From positions 1,674,001 to 1,738,000 of the forward strand of contig CP126202.1 of the NCBI GenBank assembly GCA_030272155.1: DNA of 64,000 nt, given 5' to 3'. The notes under the pieces are model-generated. The model saw only the letters and a program-made list of their open reading frames with translations, was not told where the DNA came from and searched no databases. A program made the position numbers and the translations under genes. This stretch comes from Tetradesmus obliquus. Taxonomy: Eukaryota; Chlorophyta; Chlorophyceae; Sphaeropleales; Scenedesmaceae. Below, piece after piece: positions 21,934 through 32,993 of this stretch; the stretch's first letter is position 1, and every line of letters begins with the position of its first letter.

Positions 21934-23870
21934 GAATGAATGAATGAGCTACGCGTGGTGTGTTAAAACTCGCCACCCGCGTAAGTTAAGGGAGGGTGTG
22001 TGTGTGACGATGAGGATACCTCATGCGCCTTCACACCTCCTACCATCCTCACTGATCCCTAGGGCTCAGCAAGGTACCCGTGGGGCCATTAGGTTTTGTC
22101 ACTTCTTCCTTTCGACTGTGGTTCTGTGGTGTGGAGGAAAACCATGGCAGGGGCGTTTTAGCCCTGTAACCTTAGGCTTGGTGCCAAGCTTGTGCTGCAG
22201 TAGAGCGCGCCGGTGTTTCCACATGTCTCCCACTGCTTCTACTGACTTAAAGTGAAGTCGTCGGAGCAGACTGTCTAGAGAGTGTCCTTTCACGCCGAGA
22301 TTTTCTGATAATTGCTTGCCAACGTCCTTGTAGATCACGCCGCCAACTCCCAGCAGGAGAACGCAGTGCTTCACGTCCGCCCCCGGGTCATACTTCTGGA
22401 GGTTTTCTATTAGGTTCCTGTGCTGCTGAATGGCTCTCGCTTCTTGGTCCTCAGGCTTGGTGTCCCTGCAGTACTTGATTTCCACAACAGTATATTCCCG
22501 ACGACGGGCCTTGCGATTGTAATCGTAGAGAAACGCATCTGGTATGCTTTGTTTTTGTAGTTTCTGTCTGACCTTTTTGGGTATGTCCGCTGGTAGCGCC
22601 GATGCTGGGATGGTTCGCGTCACTTCCAAGGTTTCCTTGCCTTCAGCTCTTCTTCGCTTGTTGAGGCCCACATCTGCAGCTATGAGCTGGTGTCCTTTCT
22701 CTCCCATGTAAATGGCTTCCACGATAAGCGATCCGGCGTTGTTATGCCGCAACGTGGCTTTCTTCAGCAGTTTTGCGCACCCGTTCAGTGCGTGATGTCC
22801 TCCGTCCTCCTGTCCGCACAAGGGGCAGAGGTGAGCGTCGGACTTTTTGTACCGTTTCAGAAGCTTGTAGGTCGGAAGTAACCCATATCTGTACTGCAGA
22901 ACGAGCTTCCGGAGGTGACTGGCCACAGTTGTGCTGGTCATGAACAGGTGACTATACTGATGGTCGACTTTCTCAGCCATTCTCTCCCAGCTTGCGTGAT
23001 ACACTGTGTTGGTGTTGGATTGCCCCAGCTTGCACATGTTGTGGATGCGGGCCTTTAGGGACTCTTTCATGTTTGGTTCCGGCACAAGGATCGTGTTTGG
23101 TGGGTCGTCGTTCTCCTCACCCCCCATAGCGGCCATGGCCGCAGTAGACGCCGCTGTTTTAATGGTCGGCGCCTCCGCTTCGGTGTAGAGCCAGTACATG
23201 TCATGTCTGTTGTTGCTTGGATCTTTGTATTCGTCCTTTGCCACGCCGTCATCTCGGTCCATCCCTTTAGAGACGGCTACTGCTGTTGCATCGGCTATTT
23301 CGTTTTCAACAATGCCAGTGTGGCTTTTCACCTTCCAAAAGTGGATCGTGTATATAGAGTGTGTTATACGGCTTACTATATCTTGTATCAGCGTTAGATG
23401 CCTGTGCTCCCGCATGTCTTGAGGCCGGGTCGTTGCCTTGCGCACTTGGAAGATGGATGCTAAGCTATCCGTTGCTATGTGCACTTCAGTGTCTCTGGTC
23501 GTCTCACAATTTTTCAGTCCAATCTTCACCGCGACTTTAATCGCCGCCAGTTCCGCCCTGTTGATTGTATTGACACACGCTGGTGCACCTGGTTCGCTCA
23601 AACATGCAGTCAATTGACTGGGCGGTTGCAACCGCCACTGTCTGTTCTTGTTGTTGTTTGTCCGGGTGTGCTGGGACGTGCACGGCCGCCCCAATCCCAG
23701 GAAACGCGTTAGAATCTTTGTCAAGCACACTCCCGTCTGTGTAGATGAACTCCCGCCATTCATATCGGAGAGGGGGTGGTGTTGGGTGCAAGGCAAGTAA
23801 AGCGCTCCTAGCTGCTCTCTGTGCCCTGGGTTGGGCACCTATCAGGGTTGAGTTTTGACATGTTAGGCTG
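21934..23870 (-). mobile_element. 5'-truncated non-LTR retrotransposon, Dualen/RandI-like (RNase H plus REL endonuclease)
   Basis: Minus-strand coding runs from about 23860 down to 22099. First comes an RNase H domain with FIYTDGSV (catalytic Asp), NRAELAAIK (Glu) and HIATDSLASIF (Asp). Then LVLQYRYGLLPTYKLLKR and a Cys/His cluster CPLCGQEDGGHHALNGC. Last is a restriction-like endonuclease signature, PDAFLYDYN followed by TVVEIKYCRDT (PD...E.K). RNase H together with a C-terminal REL in a non-LTR element is characteristic of Dualen/RandI, described from Chlamydomonas. Reverse transcriptase and any APE domain are missing (5' truncation). The first RNase H Asp is in a different frame from the rest, so one frameshift lies near 23560-23640 and the copy is dead. 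The 3' end carries a (TCAT)n tail at about 21934-21948. Confidence 0.8.
22099..23838 (-). pseudogene. Retrotransposon ORF fragment: partial RNase H, Cys/His knuckle, REL endonuclease
   Basis: This 579-codon open frame is the main surviving part of the element's polyprotein. It starts in the wrong frame for the first RNase H strand (YTDGS, read at about 23740-23770 in the neighbouring frame) and enters the right frame at NRAELAAIK. The REL region lies at about 22460-22560. The C-terminus is basic and likely nucleic-acid binding. It lacks reverse transcriptase and cannot move itself. Confidence 0.8.
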
Positions 23871-24314
23871 GCCAGGCTTTGTGATCGAGGACCGCGTTTG
23901 GTGTCAGCCGGTCGCTTGGTGAAGGTATTGCTGGCTCTATTGGTGAATTTGTTGTAGTCAGTCCCCCGCGCGCATGATGGAGAGCTGGTGCTTGTGAATC
24001 AGTCCCCATCTCGTGCTGGTGCAGCGTGGAAGAACGCGGAAGGCTGTGTGTCACTGCCAGTGCGGCAGCAACCGTCACTGCCCTCTGTGAGTGTTGGCAG
24101 AGTTTTACAAATCCACATATTTGAACCCGCCTCCTAGGACGTGTAAAATCTTTCACTCTCAGCCATGGTGCCTTTGGGGGCCCCCTTCTAGATATGTGAG
24201 TGAGCAATATGTTGCATGCTATTGCAGAATGTATTGTCGTCCCTGCAATCCTTTATACAGCTACCAGGCAGGTAACAGCCTGATATTTAGGCTACAGTTA
24301 CCATGCTGTTTTGT
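23871..24314. other. Intergenic region between retroelement and aldolase 3' flank
   Basis: No coding sequence recognised. The minus-strand frame at 23863-24207 does not resemble the missing reverse transcriptase. A TGTAA on the minus strand near 24095 could be a distant polyadenylation word for the aldolase gene, but it is about 700 bp past the stop. Confidence 0.3.
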
Positions 24315-24359
24315 ATTCAAGTAGACCGATGGCGTTGATGCTATGGCTTGATGAGTAAC

Positions 24360-24404
<45 letters not shown>

Positions 24405-24415
24405 CAAGTAGACCG
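24315..24415 (+). mobile_element. 73-bp insertion with (ATG)n tail and 14-bp target duplication
   Basis: ATTCAAGTAGACCG occurs at 24315-24328 and again at 24402-24415. Between them are about 30 bp of unique sequence (GTTGATGCTATGGCTTGATG...) followed by an (ATG)n run to 24401. A unique head, a simple 3' tail and a perfect direct repeat fit an extremely 5'-truncated non-LTR or SINE insertion. The source family was not identified in the window. Confidence 0.7.
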
Positions 24416-24793
24416 CCTTCAAGAAGAGACGTAATCATTCAAGTGATCTACCAGGCAGTGGTTATCAAGTGGGTCGGTGGTGTTGCTCCAACGGTTCTGC
24501 TCCTTACTTCCTGGCCACGACCAGCCACCTGCAACAGCGCCACCACCACAGCATCATCCCACATAGTGCAAGGCCGCATGTGCTCTCGTGGCGCGGGGCG
24601 CAGCACCGCTCTTGTGCATATAAACAAGGGGCAGACGTCTTTGACATGAAAAGGCTTGACACAGCGGGAGACTGGCGGCCAGGTTACCACAGGCCAGGCC
24701 AGGGCACGCCGCTCACAGGTCATAACACTCTTTCATGCGGCCACTGGCAGTCCCCTAGTTGGGGACTTGTAAGTAAACTGTACAGCATGCTGC
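24416..24793. other. Aldolase 3' flank
   Basis: No open frame of interest on either strand. This is expected to include the 3' UTR of the minus-strand D-threonine aldolase. Confidence 0.35.
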
Positions 24794-25131
24794 TCATAGG
24801 CCAGGGCCGCGGCCAGCCACTGGCCACACCGCCACCACTGTACCCTCCCGCACCGCCACAATGCTGTCATACATGTTGACAGTTGGGTCGCAGTGCCCCG
24901 GCTGCAGCAGCAGCTTCGTGCCGAGGGAAGGGAGCTGCGGAGGCAGCTGCGGGATGGCCTGCAGCCGCAGCCGCAGCAGCAGCAGCAGCAGCAGCAGCAG
25001 GGAAGAAACGTGAGCTGGGCATTAGCTGACGAAATGCAGGTAGCAGAACATCACTTGGTTGAGGCTGCAGCAGCAGCTTTGTGCCTAGGGGAGGGAGCTG
25101 AGGCGGCAGCTGCGGGATGGTCTGCACACAT

Positions 25132-25166
<35 letters not shown>

Positions 25167-25533
25167 TGAGCGCTGGTCATGCTGTTGCACTTGGTTCAGG
25201 CTGCTGCAGCAGCAGCTCAGGCTCCAAAGAGCACAAACGCACATGTCATAACCTGCTGCGTGGCTACAGCAGCACACTACATCTCCAATCAGTCATAGCG
25301 GCTCTCCTCAACGTACAAGGCATCACACATCAGCGTGCTACCATATGCTTTGAAATCTTCGCTCCTACCAACCAGCACAACACCGAAAACGCCGTGTCCC
25401 CGGCCCTCATGTGGGGCCGAGAAACAATCAACACCTCACCTGGGGCCACAGCAGCTTGCCATGTTCATCCCCTCCATTCTGGAACTCCACACCTTCGAAG
25501 GACACAGCAGGCAGCTGCCCGCCTGCATTGTCA

Positions 25534-25565
<32 letters not shown>

Positions 25566-28500
25566 GGGTGGGGCCACTAGCCCAGCTGCTACGTTGGGTG
25601 TCTCCAGTAGCACTGGCGGGCCGCTGTCAAGGCTGACTGCTTTCAGGCCAGCGTCAACAACAGCACATGCTCTGGCTGCTGACACACTCATCACCTGGCA
25701 GCAGCAGCAGCACAAGCAGCAAATGCATTAACAGCAGCACTGGAGGGTCGCTGTCAAGGCGGACAGCTTTCAGGCCAGCATCAACAACAGCACAGGCCCT
25801 GGCAGTGGACGCACTCATCACCTGGCAGCAGGAGCAGCAGCAGCGGCTGTGTTTGCTCTCGTCGTACTCGATTGTTGATAATCTTGTGATGGTTACAACA
25901 GCTCAAATTGTACATGCACGACTCATGGACTGCACAGCAGCATGCACCGTGTGTTGGCTCTTGCCTGTGACCACCCGCAGAGACTGCAGGTTCAAGCTGC
26001 TGGCTGTGCACAACCCTGCAACAGCTCACGCACCTATTGATAGCCGGCTTGCAGATAATGTACACCTGAAGCTGTACCTCACCTGTGTGAGCACCCACAG
26101 CGACTGAAGATTGATGCTGCTGGCTGCTCACAACCCTGCAACATCTCAGGCACCTATTGATAGCCGGCTTGCAGATAATCCACACCAAAAGCCATATCGT
26201 ACCTGTGTGAGCACCCACAGCGACTGCTGCCACTCGCCCTGCTGCCCACCCAGCTGCAGGTTCCTCGCATAATCTGCATCACCGAAGGCAAAGGAGCCTG
26301 CAGCAGCGGCAGCAGCAGCAGTAGCATGTGGCAGCACAGTGTCAGCCGGCGCGGTTGACAGCAGCATTTCAATAGTATCCTATTGCCTACTGCCTTGATG
26401 AAACTTAACTTCTGGCACCTGTCGCCTGGCTGTACCAGACTGCCTCCTCAAGCAGCAACTAGTTGCAGAAATGTGCTCAGTGAATCCGAGGGTGACAGTT
26501 GCCCCAGCTTACACAGCCCTAGGGCGCAAGCGGATGGGTAGAGGGTGTGGAGCCCAGGGGCGCCGCCCCTGGCCACACACGCCCTCTTACCCAGGAGCTG
26601 CAGGGCTGCCTGGGTAGTCACTCACTCACTCACTCACTCACTCACTCACTCACTCACTCACTCACTCAGCTTACACGTGTCTACTCACCTGGCTGCACTT
26701 CGTTGAACACTCCACTGGCTGCCTCCAGCTGATACGTGCTTGACGTGCCACCAGACACCAGCTGGCACTGCAGCCCAAACTGACCATCAGCTTTGCAACC
26801 CACTGGCCAGGCTGCACGTCAGCAGCCCAGCCACTGAACATGTGACCAAGCAGATGAAGCGCTGCACCAAACTGGGCACCGTAAAGGCAATGTTCCAAGT
26901 CCACATGTCAACCACAGCCAAGCTCAACAATCAAACGATAACACTGTATCACTCACCTGGCTGAACTTCGTTGAACACCCCACTAGCCGCCTCCAGCCGA
27001 TACGTGCCAGAGCCGCCACCAGTTGCTCACGCACTCACACGCAACAGTTGCATTATGACATAAATAAACACCGACATCGGCCATGCAAAAACCACCAGGC
27101 AGCGCATACACGACTTCAAAGCAGCACCACGCTGTGCACTGTCAACGGCACAGCTACGAATATTCAAGGCGGTGAGTGACAAAATAGCTCACCTGGCTGC
27201 ACCTCGTTGAACACGCCACTGGCTGCTTCCAGCCGATACATGCCATGCCTGAGCCGCCGCCAGTCGCCAGCAGGAAGCTCACTCGGCCACTGTCCAGGAC
27301 AATTCGGTGCACAGCATAGTCCCTGCAAGCCAATTCCTGGCTGCTTTTGAGCCAACACACCAGTGCAGAGCTGCACACGGCCCACACAACAGCACACCCA
27401 ACATTTGAAAACGTAACAATGTTTCTCTAGAACACACCTGGCTGCACTTCGTTGAACACGCCACTAGCCGCCTCCAGCCGGTATGTGCCAGAGCCGCCAC
27501 CAGTCACCAGCTGACATTTCAACCCAGCCTTGCTGCTGATTGCCTCCACTGCTGCTGCTGCCTTGTCAACCACTTTTTGCACTGCTGCTGCTCGCTGCTG
27601 CGGGTCTCGCACGTGCTGCAGCCCTCCGTGGTAAGCTTGAATGCCCTTGAAGTTCACACTGCCGTTCTGCTGTGAAGACAGGCGTGAAATATGTTCTGCC
27701 AGCCTAGCTGCCTCTTCAGGAGTGTCCACGCCACACCTGGCAGGGAGCGGCAAGCAGAAAAGCCAACCAGAGCAGAAAGAGTGAGGTGAAAGTCAGAGCC
27801 AGAAGAGAGGATCCATGGAAGCAGAAACAGTGAGGTTGCACATGCTGCAAACTTGCGTGGTAGGTTTTATGCCCTTGAAGTTCACACTCCCGTTATGGTG
27901 TGAAGATAACCGTTGTGCTCCACCAGACTGGCTGCCTCATGACAAGTGGCCACACCACACGTGGCGGAGGTGTGGAAAGGAGTGAGGGGAAGCAGGAGGA
28001 GTAAGAACAGGCACAAAGAGCAACACCAAGCGAAGGAAGTGAGCACAAGCCGTTACCATTACCTTGTGGCCAAACGCGCCACCATTTACTGACAATTCTG
28101 CATGACACTGCACCCACGGCACTGCAGCACAGAGAGCCCTCCGCACCTGTCCTGTCCTGCGTTGATCTCCACCAGTACGTCAACGCGGGCGCCTCACTGC
28201 GCCGCCCAGGCCCCCAACCTGCTGTCACACTTCAGACTGCAACACCAACACCAACACAGCACGGTATATTTCATCACCTGTCCTGTCCTGCATTTATCTC
28301 CACCAGTACGTCAATGCTGGTGCCCCACTGCCGCTCCCCACCCCACCCCACCTCACCCGCACACCGCCTCAAAGTTCAGCTGCGTCGCAAACAACAATCT
28401 GTTACCTGTCCTGACCCGCGTTGATTTCCACCAGCATGTCAATGCTGGCGCCCCACTGCCGCTCCGCACCCGCAACCCCACACTGCCTCACATTCTCAAC

Positions 28501-30174
28501 TGCGTCGCAACGACGTAAAAGCACAGTACAACTTGTCACCTGTCCTGTCCTGCATTGATCTCCACCAGTACGTCAATGCTGGCGCCCCACTGCCGCGCTG
28601 TCGCTGCCAGCTGCTCCAGTGGTTGCAGGGCGTCCACCACCACTAACACGTGGGCACCTGCAGCCACAAACAGTGATAAGGACGATTACTCGGCAAGCAG
28701 ATATGACATTAATATCTGACGCGATGAGAATGAGTGACGCAGTGCGCTGTTGCTGCCAGCATTTCCACCGGTTACGCAGCCACCACCACAGACACGCGGG
28801 CACCTGCAGCAGCATTGCAATTGCAACAGGCAGTGAGTTAGCGTGCATACAGGACTGCAGCACTTGGCACAAATCTGCTTCTGCCAGCTGCTGCAGGGAC
28901 TGAAGCGCATCCACCACGACTGACACGCGGGCACCTGCAGGCACATTCGCGACAGTGTTCACACCTTCTTTTTTTGTTCACACCTGTTACGCATGGAGTA
29001 CGTTGACACATGATACAGCCACAAGGCTGCAGCACATCCACCACCACAGAGGTGCAAGTGCCTGCAGCCGCATTGCGGCAATTATGGTTCTTGATTGGCG
29101 TCAGCATGCATGCATGCAGTAAAGTTGGCACATGACGCGCTCCACATGTGACGCACGCCAGTGACAGTTGGCGGCAAGCGGGCATGCATGCATCGAGAGT
29201 GACGTACCCTGAGCGTCATTGACAGCAAAACCATGCGTATGCACACAGCAGTAGCAGCAGCAGCTGCAGCAGCAGCTCTGCTGCAGTGTGATGCACGATT
29301 CTGCCGACCTGCGCTAGCGCCACCAGCCGCATGATCTTTCTTGGCGCATGCCACCACCTCAAGAAAATACAGCAGTTTTAACAGGTGCCGCCACCCGTAA
29401 ATAATGCTGTACCAAAATGAACCTCAAACCAGTGCCTACCTTGTGCAGCTAGCGCCACCATGCGTGTTATCTTTGAGGGTGCCACTACTTCGTTGCTGAT
29501 GAACACATCCTGAATGCCGCCAGACACCATCGCCTCTGCCTCCGCCACCTGCAATGGGAAGCAGCGTTTACATAAAAATTGTGCTGCGCGCTGCCTAAAA
29601 GGCTGTGCAGTGTGCCGTTCTCCGCGCTGTACTCATCAACAGCTTGTACTCGTGGATTAGTATGTCATGTCGGATGCGCCCACTTCCTGACAGCACACGC
29701 CCACTGCAGCACGTCCCATGTGATGGCCGCTTCACTTCACAAGTCCATCAATAGGATGGCGATGTCGTAAATCACAGGATGGTGATATAACAAACAAGCT
29801 GCTGCGCCCACCTTCTGGCAGCACACGCCCACCGGAGCGGGCCCTATGTACTTGTTACCTTTTTTCTATGTTTTTAATGATGTCGTGTAACAAACAAGCT
29901 GTTGAGCTTACCTTCTGGCAGCACACGCCCACTGCAGCGGGCCCAACATACTTGTCATCGATTCAAAATGATGAAGTAACCAACAAGCAGCTGCGCTCAC
30001 CTTTTGGCAGCACACGCCCACCGCAGCGGGCCGCATGTAAACGTCATTTTGTTGGAAGAGAAAAACAACAAACCAAGCTGCTGTGCCCACCTTTTGGCAG
30101 CACACGCCCACCGCAGCGGGCCCCAGAAGCCGCAGCTGCATCTGCGCCAGCTGAGGGCACTTGTGCGCCTGCAG

Positions 30175-30213
<39 letters not shown>

Positions 30214-30432
30214 AGAAACCATATCAGGTGCGCGTCTTGTTGAAGCAAGGCAACAGCAGCAGACAACCGGTGTTGAATACTAGGAGCTTCCATAATGTAT
30301 ATCATGTCCAGAAGTTGCAAGCGGCCAGTACAGAGCTAGCAGGCGATTTCAGCGAGGATGCAGCAGCTGTTTGCTGTACCGCCATACAGCCAATACGGTA
30401 TGCTGACTGGTGCTGCCGCCACATGCGCACAC

Positions 30433-30478
<46 letters not shown>

Positions 30479-30545
30479 ATGGCTCCGCTGACGCTGGTTC
30501 TGTCACTAAAGCTGCAATGAGTACTCCTGCTCGTGCCGTCCCTAG

Positions 30546-30581
<36 letters not shown>

Positions 30582-31278
30582 GCTGTGTGTGTCACCTTTG
30601 CGTGCGGGCGTATGCTAACGGAAGGGTACCCCTCCATGACGGACCTCAGTTTCAGGCAATTGCGCTCAAACACTGCAGATAGGCACAGATAGAAAGCAGC
30701 AAACAAGGCTGAGTCACGGTCCTCTTAGGCCACAGCTGCCCGGCTGCGATGGCGCTTGATGTGTCTGTGTGGGTGCTTTTGTGACAGCAGCAGAGCGGCA
30801 GGTGCTTGCAGCAGAGCGGCAGGTGCTTGCAGCAGAGCGGCAGGGATTGACAAACTCACAACTACGGCAAAGCTGTTCATATCAGACAGGAGTGTCTTCC
30901 AATCAACCTACCATCCAATTCTACGATCAGCGAGGGGGTTTCAACACTGTGCAGGGGATCGCCCAGGCGCGCAGGTGCTGCTGCTGCTGCTGCTGCTGCT
31001 GCAAGTGCTTGGCTGTGGAGCGCCGATGATGGAAAGGCAGCTGCAGCGCGCAGAGCAGCTGCAGGGGGTACGTGCCTGCAAGCGATGTGTCAGGGAGAAA
31101 AGTCAATGCTGGTTTTGCCAGTAAGCTGTACCGTACCGCATGAGCTGTACCGTATGTGGCATGCTGCTGCTGACTGGGTGTGCAGCAGCAGCGGCAGTAG
31201 TGTAAAGCACGCAACTCGTAGGAGATGCTGAGGACCAAGACAGATCTTGCATGCACAGCCATTCTGCATGTTTAGCAT
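24794..31278 (-). CDS. D-threonine aldolase (PLP, fold-type III, alanine-racemase-like)
   Basis: Ten minus-strand exons: 31278-31151, 31075-30912, 30672-30596, 30168-30091, 29548-29440, 28657-28540, 27736-27438, 26297-26203, 25694-25440 and 24958-24794; 1488 nt, 495 residues, every phase closes. Landmarks in order: VETPSLIVELD; IRPHAK/AHKC, the PLP-lysine motif split by intron 3 (Lys about 123 is the last residue of exon 3); GGIQDVFISNEVV; VDVLVEINAGQDR/CGVDTP; IQAYHGGLQH; VTGGGSGTYRLEAASGVFNE; FGDADYARN; AVVDAGLKAVSLDSG; GGDEHGKL; PGHCDPTVN. The final His-x-Asp matches the metal ligands of D-threonine aldolase; D-serine dehydratase has His-x-Cys. Expected reaction: D-threonine to glycine plus acetaldehyde with PLP and a divalent metal. 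A Ser-rich loop precedes GGDEHG. The first exon (a hydrophobic/basic possible organelle presequence) is the least certain. Confidence 0.9.
24950..26235 (-). repeat. Splice-junction copies around aldolase exons 8, 9 and 10
   Basis: Upstream of exon 10 (true start 24958) an acceptor plus exon-start copy begins at 25121, encoding the same TIPQLPPQLPPLGTKLLLQP. Upstream of exon 9 (true start 25694) a copy begins at 25821. Downstream of exon 8 (true end 26203) the exon end plus donor recurs at about 26083 and, decayed, near 25968; units are about 120 bp and share GCACCTATTGATAGCCGGCT. Confidence 0.8.
26617..26668. repeat. (TCAC)n microsatellite in aldolase intron 7
   Basis: About twelve uninterrupted TCAC units directly beside the outermost donor copy of exon 7. 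Confidence 0.9.
26685..27540 (-). repeat. Four-fold donor array of aldolase exon 7
   Basis: The exon end encoding TGGGSGTYRLEAASGVFNE plus its donor occurs with ends at 27438 (true, contiguous with the full exon), 27193, 26957 and 26689, spaced 236-268 bp. Copies keep GTTCAACGAAGTGCAGCCAG then GTGAG, but contain substitutions and deletions (the 27193 copy disrupts the TGGGSGTY segment). Confidence 0.85.
28140..29075 (-). repeat. Arrays on both sides of aldolase exon 6
   Basis: Downstream, the exon end encoding VLVEINAGQDR plus donor recurs: true end 28540, copies at 28406, 28278 and 28147 (spacing 128-134 bp). Upstream, the acceptor plus exon start encoding GARVSVVVDALQ recurs: true start 28657, copies at 28803, 28934 and 29061 (spacing 127-146 bp). 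The 118-bp exon thus sits between two mirror-placed arrays. Confidence 0.9.
29670..30125 (-). repeat. Donor array of aldolase exon 4
   Basis: The exon end encoding GPAAVGVCCQK plus donor has its true end at 30091 and copies at 30001, 29912 and 29812, with a decayed one near 29678; spacing is about 90-130 bp. Conserved core on the plus strand: GGCAGCACACGCCCACCGCA. Confidence 0.85.
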
Positions 31279-31837
31279 AGAATGTATTGTGTCAGTCTAT
31301 GTTCACCTGGATGCAGGCTGCATGGTCCTGGAGCAGGTGCTGCTGTAGCAAGTCCTCATATGTACTGCTGCCCTGCTAACCAGTCGCAGCATCGACGGTC
31401 CCCTTAAACACTTCGATAACTGCAAGCAATAACCTGCGCTTGATTAACAAGAAAGCTTTCGAGCAAGGCACCGTCAATGCCGGGTGTGGAGATGTGACTG
31501 TACAGCAGTCACTACCATGAACAGGTCACCCCGACCGTTCGCATTAACGGTACTTATTCGTGTTTATAAAGGACCTTTATTCGCTGTTGCGTGCCTCTGC
31601 TGCATCACAGTACGGGGATGCACCAGGTATCTGTAGGTTTCCTGTTCTAGGTTCCGGAGGTAACATCTGCATATATTGGCACGTCCACAACCTGATTCAC
31701 GCACCAGGAGAATTATTTGACTTAAGATTATGCTTTGTACTCTAGTCTTTCAATGCTTACATGCCTGCCGGTTGCCTTTCGTGGATCACTGGCGCGCTTG
31801 CTGAAGAACTTCCGTAGAAGTGCATGACCTGCATCCG
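31279..31837. promoter_or_regulatory. Divergent promoter region of aldolase and nucleoside hydrolase
   Basis: About 560 bp between two start codons facing away from each other. No clear TATA box or other named element. Both 5' UTRs and core promoters must lie here if the two start calls are right. Confidence 0.4.
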
Positions 31838-32955
31838 ATGAGCATGAATCCACTTCAATTTGCGTGTGTTCTGTTGTTTCTGGCTGTCATACATGCTGCG
31901 GCTCCCAGCAGCCATGCTGTGCTTGACAGCAGCAGAGACACTGCAGCAGAGCCTACAGCAAGTAGCCTGCCTACTCGTGTAATATTCGATCATGACGGGG
32001 GAGTTGATGACTTTATTACTCTGATGCTGTTGCTGTCCCAACCCAGCAAAGTGGAAGTCGTGGTGAGCAGCAGCAGACAAACCCAGAGCGGCAGCGCACC
32101 GCTGCAAGGAAGCAGCAGCAGCAGCCCCAGCAGCAACAAACACGCAAGCCGTCTTACAAGTGCACCAGATAAACAGCAGCTAGTCTGACCCAATAAAATA
32201 AGCGGCAAACCACCATTCGAAATGCTGGATGTGAGTGCGTTGCTTACAGAGTTGAGTGCTGCCCGCAGGCCATCACCATTGTTGAAGGCGACTGCATTGC
32301 AGACATAGCAGTGAACAGCACAGTCAAGCTGCTGCACCTGCTGGGACACCACAACATACCAGTGGCACTGTCAACACTGAAAGCAGCCAACCCCTTCCCG
32401 GACCGCTACAGGCAAGGCTGCAGTTTGCTGGCATTGTTAGGCGTTCATCTCTGCACAGCCAGGCGTAGTGTGCAATGCAGGTCACAGCAACCGCTGCAGC
32501 TGGCGATCATTTGCTGCTAGGCTAACTAGTTGCCACAAGTGCCAATCCCTTCCCGGACCGATACGGACGGATATGGGCCAGAGACCAGGCTGTAGTCCGC
32601 CAAAAAGTTGATGTCTGCAAAATGCAAAAAGGTGGTTCCACCATATTGAATCAATATGCTTGATTTTCACTACTGTCTGTGATGCAGGGCGCAAGGCCTG
32701 TCTATTGTTGTACTGCCCATGCTCAACCATTCATCACAATCGACTAGGAATAGTGCCGAGTATTGCATGCGTTGCATTGCCTGTCTTGCAGGGCGCAAGG
32801 GCTGTCCATTGATGTACTGCCCATGCTCAACCACCACGCACCAACAGACGTGGCAGCGCTGAAGCAGCGGCTGCTGGTGCAACAGCAGGGGCAGGAGTAC
32901 CTGCTGCAGCTGCTGCTGCAACAGGAGGAGCCTGTGACGCTTGTGATGACAGGTG

Positions 32956-32993
<38 letters not shown>

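Noticed and set aside
22690..23712. Plus-strand frames antisense to the retroelement
   Set aside because: The minus strand has RNase H and REL motifs; the plus-strand frames are shadows.
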